This document shows, one piece after another, positions 49,521-54,711 of a stretch of DNA of 54,711 nt. Both the position numbers and the translations under genes were made by a program. Every line of letters starts with the position of its first letter. The stretch's first letter is position 1. Origin of the DNA: Mycobacterium sp. (lineage in GTDB: Bacteria; Actinomycetota; Actinomycetes; Mycobacteriales; Mycobacteriaceae); the NCBI GenBank assembly GCA_019236925.1, contig JAFAID010000419.1, forward strand, positions 1 through 54,711, written 5' to 3'. A model generated the notes under the pieces. That model did no database searches. It had not been told where the DNA came from and was given only the letters and a program-made list of their open reading frames with translations.

Positions 49521-50519
49521 TTACCCTTCCGTTATCGATGCGAGCTTAAGTATTTGCTGTGCCGCCAAGGCCGGTGTCAATTCTCCAGCCAGGACCTTGC
49601 GCTCTACCTCGGCGCGGGCTTTGCGTACCGCGGGGTTGGACAGCACTCGGTCCAGCACCGTGTCCCGGACCATCTGCCAGGTCCAGTCGACCTGTTGGGC
49701 TCGCCGCCGTGCCTCGAACTCCCCGACCTCGCTGAGCACGTCCCGATGCCGCTCGACGGTCTCCCACAGCTCCTCCAGGCCGGTGCCCTCCAGCGCACTC
49801 ATGGTCAGAACCGGTGGACGCCATAGCGTCTCGCGCGGATAAATCAGCCGGATTACTCCGGACAGATCGCGTGCCGCCTTGCGCGCTTCACGCAGGTGCT
49901 CGCCGTCGGCTTTGTTCACCACCACGATGTCGGCCAGCTCCAGCACGCCTTTCTTGATGCCCTGCAGCTGATCACCGGTGCGGGCCAACGTCAGAAAAAC
50001 GAAGGTGTCGACCATATTGGAGACGGCGACCTCGGATTGGCCCACACCAACGGTTTCCACCAAGATCACGTCGAACCCGGCGGCCTCCAGTAGCACGATG
50101 GTTTCCCGGGTGGCCTTGGCCACCCCGCCCAGGGTGCCCGACGTCGGTGACGGCCGGATGTAGGCGTCGGGATGGGTTGCCAGCTGCGGCATCCGGGTCT
50201 TGTCGCCCAGGATCGATCCGCCGGTGCGGGTCGACGACGGGTCAACGGCCAGCACCGCCACCCGATGCCCCCGCTCGATCAGATACATGCCGAGGGCCTC
50301 GATCGTGGTCGACTTACCCACTCCCGGAACCCCGGTAATGCCGACGTGGTAGCCGGTTCCGGCGTCGGGCGTCAGCGCCAGCAGCAACTGCTGCGCCTGC
50401 TCGCGATGGTCGCGGCGGGTGGACTCCAGCAGCGTGATGGCCCGCGGCAACGCCGCGCGATCGCGGCTGCGGACTGCAGCCGCGAGTTCGTCGACGCGGT
50501 CGCCATTCTTGGTTCCCAT
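49521..50519 (-). CDS. meaB: Methylmalonyl-CoA mutase-associated GTPase MeaB
   Basis: VGITGVPGVGKSTTIEALG, VLAVDPSSTRTGGSILGDKTRMPQL, VNKADGEHL. Confidence 0.95.
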   Translation of the reverse strand: MGTKNGDRVDELAAAVRSRDRAALPRAITLLESTRRDHREQAQQLLLALTPDAGTGYHVGITGVPGVGKSTTIEALGMYLIERGHRVAVLAVDPSSTRTGGSILGDKTRMPQLATHPDAYIRPSPTSGTLGGVAKATRETIVLLEAAGFDVILVETVGVGQSEVAVSNMVDTFVFLTLARTGDQLQGIKKGVLELADIVVVNKADGEHLREARKAARDLSGVIRLIYPRETLWRPPVLTMSALEGTGLEELWETVERHRDVLSEVGEFEARRRAQQVDWTWQMVRDTVLDRVLSNPAVRKARAEVERKVLAGELTPALAAQQILKLASITEG

Positions 50520-50523
50520 CGGG

Positions 50524-52773
<2,250 letters not shown>

Positions 52774-52778
52774 CGTCG

Positions 52779-54665
52779 CTACGCCCCCAACCGATTGAGC
52801 AGACTCGAAAGAGCTTCCACCGCATTAATCTTCGCGGTCAGAAACTCGTCGGGCTGATGTTGGCGATCTGCCTCCGCTACGGTTTTTTGGGGCCCGGCCA
52901 GGCAGACGTGGGAGACCCCGGCGTTGCGTGCCGCCTCCACGATCGCGGCCGCCTCGGCGCCGTAACGGCTGTCGGTGCCGCAGATAACCGCCACGGTGGG
53001 CGAGCCGGCATCGGCGATCGCCTTGGCGACACCGTCGGCGTCGACTGTCCCGGGATTGACTGCTTCGATGCCGCCCGAAGCCAGCAGGTTTGTCGCGAAC
53101 GTCGTCCGAATGTTGTGCTCGGCCAGCGGTCCTAGCGGCAACAACAGCGCCTGCGGGCGTGAACCCGTGCGGGCCAGATACACATCGGAACGGTCCCGCA
53201 GCGCTTCGAACGCGGCGGCATAGCGCGCCAGATTCCCCGCCGCGAGCGGCGAATGAAGTGAACCATTCTGCGGCAGCGCAGATTCGGCCAGGTTTGGGTA
53301 TTCGTTGACGCCGGTGATAGCGGTCCGGCGGTGCGCGATGTCGTCGATGCGCTGTGCCGCTATCTCACCGATCTGGCCGGCGACGTAGTCACCCGCGTCG
53401 ACGAATCCGCCGTGTTTCTCGATGGACTGGAAATGCTGCCAGGCCTGCTGGGCCAGCTGTTCGGTGAGGTCCTCGACGAACCACGATCCGCCAGCCGGAT
53501 CCAAAGGCCGGCCCACGTGCGACTCTTCGAGCAGCAGCAGCTGGATGTTGCGGGCCATTCGGCGCGCGAAACTGGTTGCCATGTCCGGGAAGCCGCCGGG
53601 GATCGCCACATCGAACGGGAACACCAGCACGGTGTCGGCGCCGCCGACACCGGCCCCGAACGCAGCCAACGTGGTTCGCAGCATGTTCACCCAGGGGTCG
53701 CGCTGGGTCATCATCGGCAACGACGTCTCGGCATGCACGACCGCCGCGCCACTTTCCGGCTCACCGACGACCTCGGCGACCCTCGCCCACAGTTGGCGAA
53801 GGGCGCGCACCTTCGCGATCGTCATGAACTGGTCGTCGTCGGCGGCCAGCCGGAAACTGATCTGTTTGAGGGCTGTGGCCACCGTTAGGCCGGACTCGGT
53901 CAGCACTCGTAGGTAGGCCACCGCGGCGGCGACGCTGCCGGCGAGTTCCCACGTCGCGTTGGCGCCCAGGTTGTGGAAGGCGGGCCCGTCGACGGTGATC
54001 GCCCGCACACCGTGGCTGTCGGCCACCTGCTTCGCGACGGCGACGACTTCCTGGATCGCCGGTGCGGGACGCTCGCTGAGCGCAGCGGTCAGCGGGTCAG
54101 CCCCCAGGTCGATCGACAGAGTCGCGCGCTGCTCGGGTTCGACCTCGGTCACCAGCTCCAGCAGGGCGACGCAGGCCGCCGAGTAGCCGGCACCGGGATC
54201 GAGGATTACCGGCGCCATGCTCAGATAGACGCCGTCGAGCACCTTCTCCAGCTGCCCGGGCGCCACACCAGACTCCCCCACCCGGATCAGCAGCGCGCTG
54301 ACCCCCTCGGCCAGCCCGGCGAGCACCGCGGCATTGACGTCTTCGGCTGAAACCCCGGCTACCCGGTTGGCCGGTAGCGCTTCAGCGACCTTCCACCCAG
54401 ACTTGACGTCACGCAGCGCGTCGCCACCGCGCAGATAGGGCCACTCGCCCGGCAGCGGCGGCTCCGGGAGCTCGTCGAGAGCCGTGTAGAGCGGGTGGAT
54501 CGCGAAGCCCTCATAGGTCGGGCTGTCGAGCAGCCGCTCGGGCTCCGGCCCCAAATCGTCGGCGTCCCGCCGCGTGCTCTTGGCCAGCACCCCGGCCACC
54601 GCCGTGCGCCAGCGGGCGCGGCCCTGCGCAGGGTCGGCGGGCACAGCGGACACCTCGACTGACAC
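52779..54665 (-). CDS. mutA: Methylmalonyl-CoA mutase small subunit
   Basis: Degenerate mutase fold, [23 protein letters not shown]; adjacent to mutB. Confidence 0.95.
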   Translation of the reverse strand: MSVEVSAVPADPAQGRARWRTAVAGVLAKSTRRDADDLGPEPERLLDSPTYEGFAIHPLYTALDELPEPPLPGEWPYLRGGDALRDVKSGWKVAEALPANRVAGVSAEDVNAAVLAGLAEGVSALLIRVGESGVAPGQLEKVLDGVYLSMAPVILDPGAGYSAACVALLELVTEVEPEQRATLSIDLGADPLTAALSERPAPAIQEVVAVAKQVADSHGVRAITVDGPAFHNLGANATWELAGSVAAAVAYLRVLTESGLTVATALKQISFRLAADDDQFMTIAKVRALRQLWARVAEVVGEPESGAAVVHAETSLPMMTQRDPWVNMLRTTLAAFGAGVGGADTVLVFPFDVAIPGGFPDMATSFARRMARNIQLLLLEESHVGRPLDPAGGSWFVEDLTEQLAQQAWQHFQSIEKHGGFVDAGDYVAGQIGEIAAQRIDDIAHRRTAITGVNEYPNLAESALPQNGSLHSPLAAGNLARYAAAFEALRDRSDVYLARTGSRPQALLLPLGPLAEHNIRTTFATNLLASGGIEAVNPGTVDADGVAKAIADAGSPTVAVICGTDSRYGAEAAAIVEAARNAGVSHVCLAGPQKTVAEADRQHQPDEFLTAKINAVEALSSLLNRLGA

Positions 54666-54711
54666 CGGCGGCTCCTACGTCGCAGCATGTGGCGGTGCCA
54701 ACGCTGGCCTG

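Overview
This is a high-GC actinobacterial chromosomal window. Protein families and gene order closely resemble the M. tuberculosis Rv1492-Rv1568 neighbourhood, read in reverse, so it is almost certainly a Mycobacterium. The core genes include mutA/mutB/meaB, lipL-like, a TetR regulator with a nitronate monooxygenase, ileS with a T-box leader, dinX, ansA, lspA, an RluD-family gene, glbN, dnaE1, fadD11-like, ilvA, treX/treY/treZ, a RipD-like NlpC/P60 gene and a bioA remnant. Accessory material interrupts this backbone: an FMO/CYP/SDR cassette with a duplicated P450 5' end, an MmpL, an ECF-sigma/YCII pair, a PE-PPE hydrolase and a DUF559 nuclease-like gene. The most interesting observations are: (1) a DUF559/Vsr-like gene bracketed by two ~60-bp imperfect palindromic direct repeats, one of which encodes the protein's C-terminus; (2) a truncated P450 5' duplication ending 2 bp before a monooxygenase ATG, suggesting promoter capture; (3) a frameshifted and truncated bioA; (4) a remnant of an Rv1543-like reductase with an in-frame TAG beside an MmpL; (5) a perfect 18-bp palindrome upstream of a nitronate monooxygenase/TetR operon; (6) an M-box leader and a T-box leader; (7) a RipD-like protein with an N-terminal 30-bp tandem repeat array and a possible RBS-sequestering stem. 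All homology calls come from reading the sequence and from memory. No database search was run.
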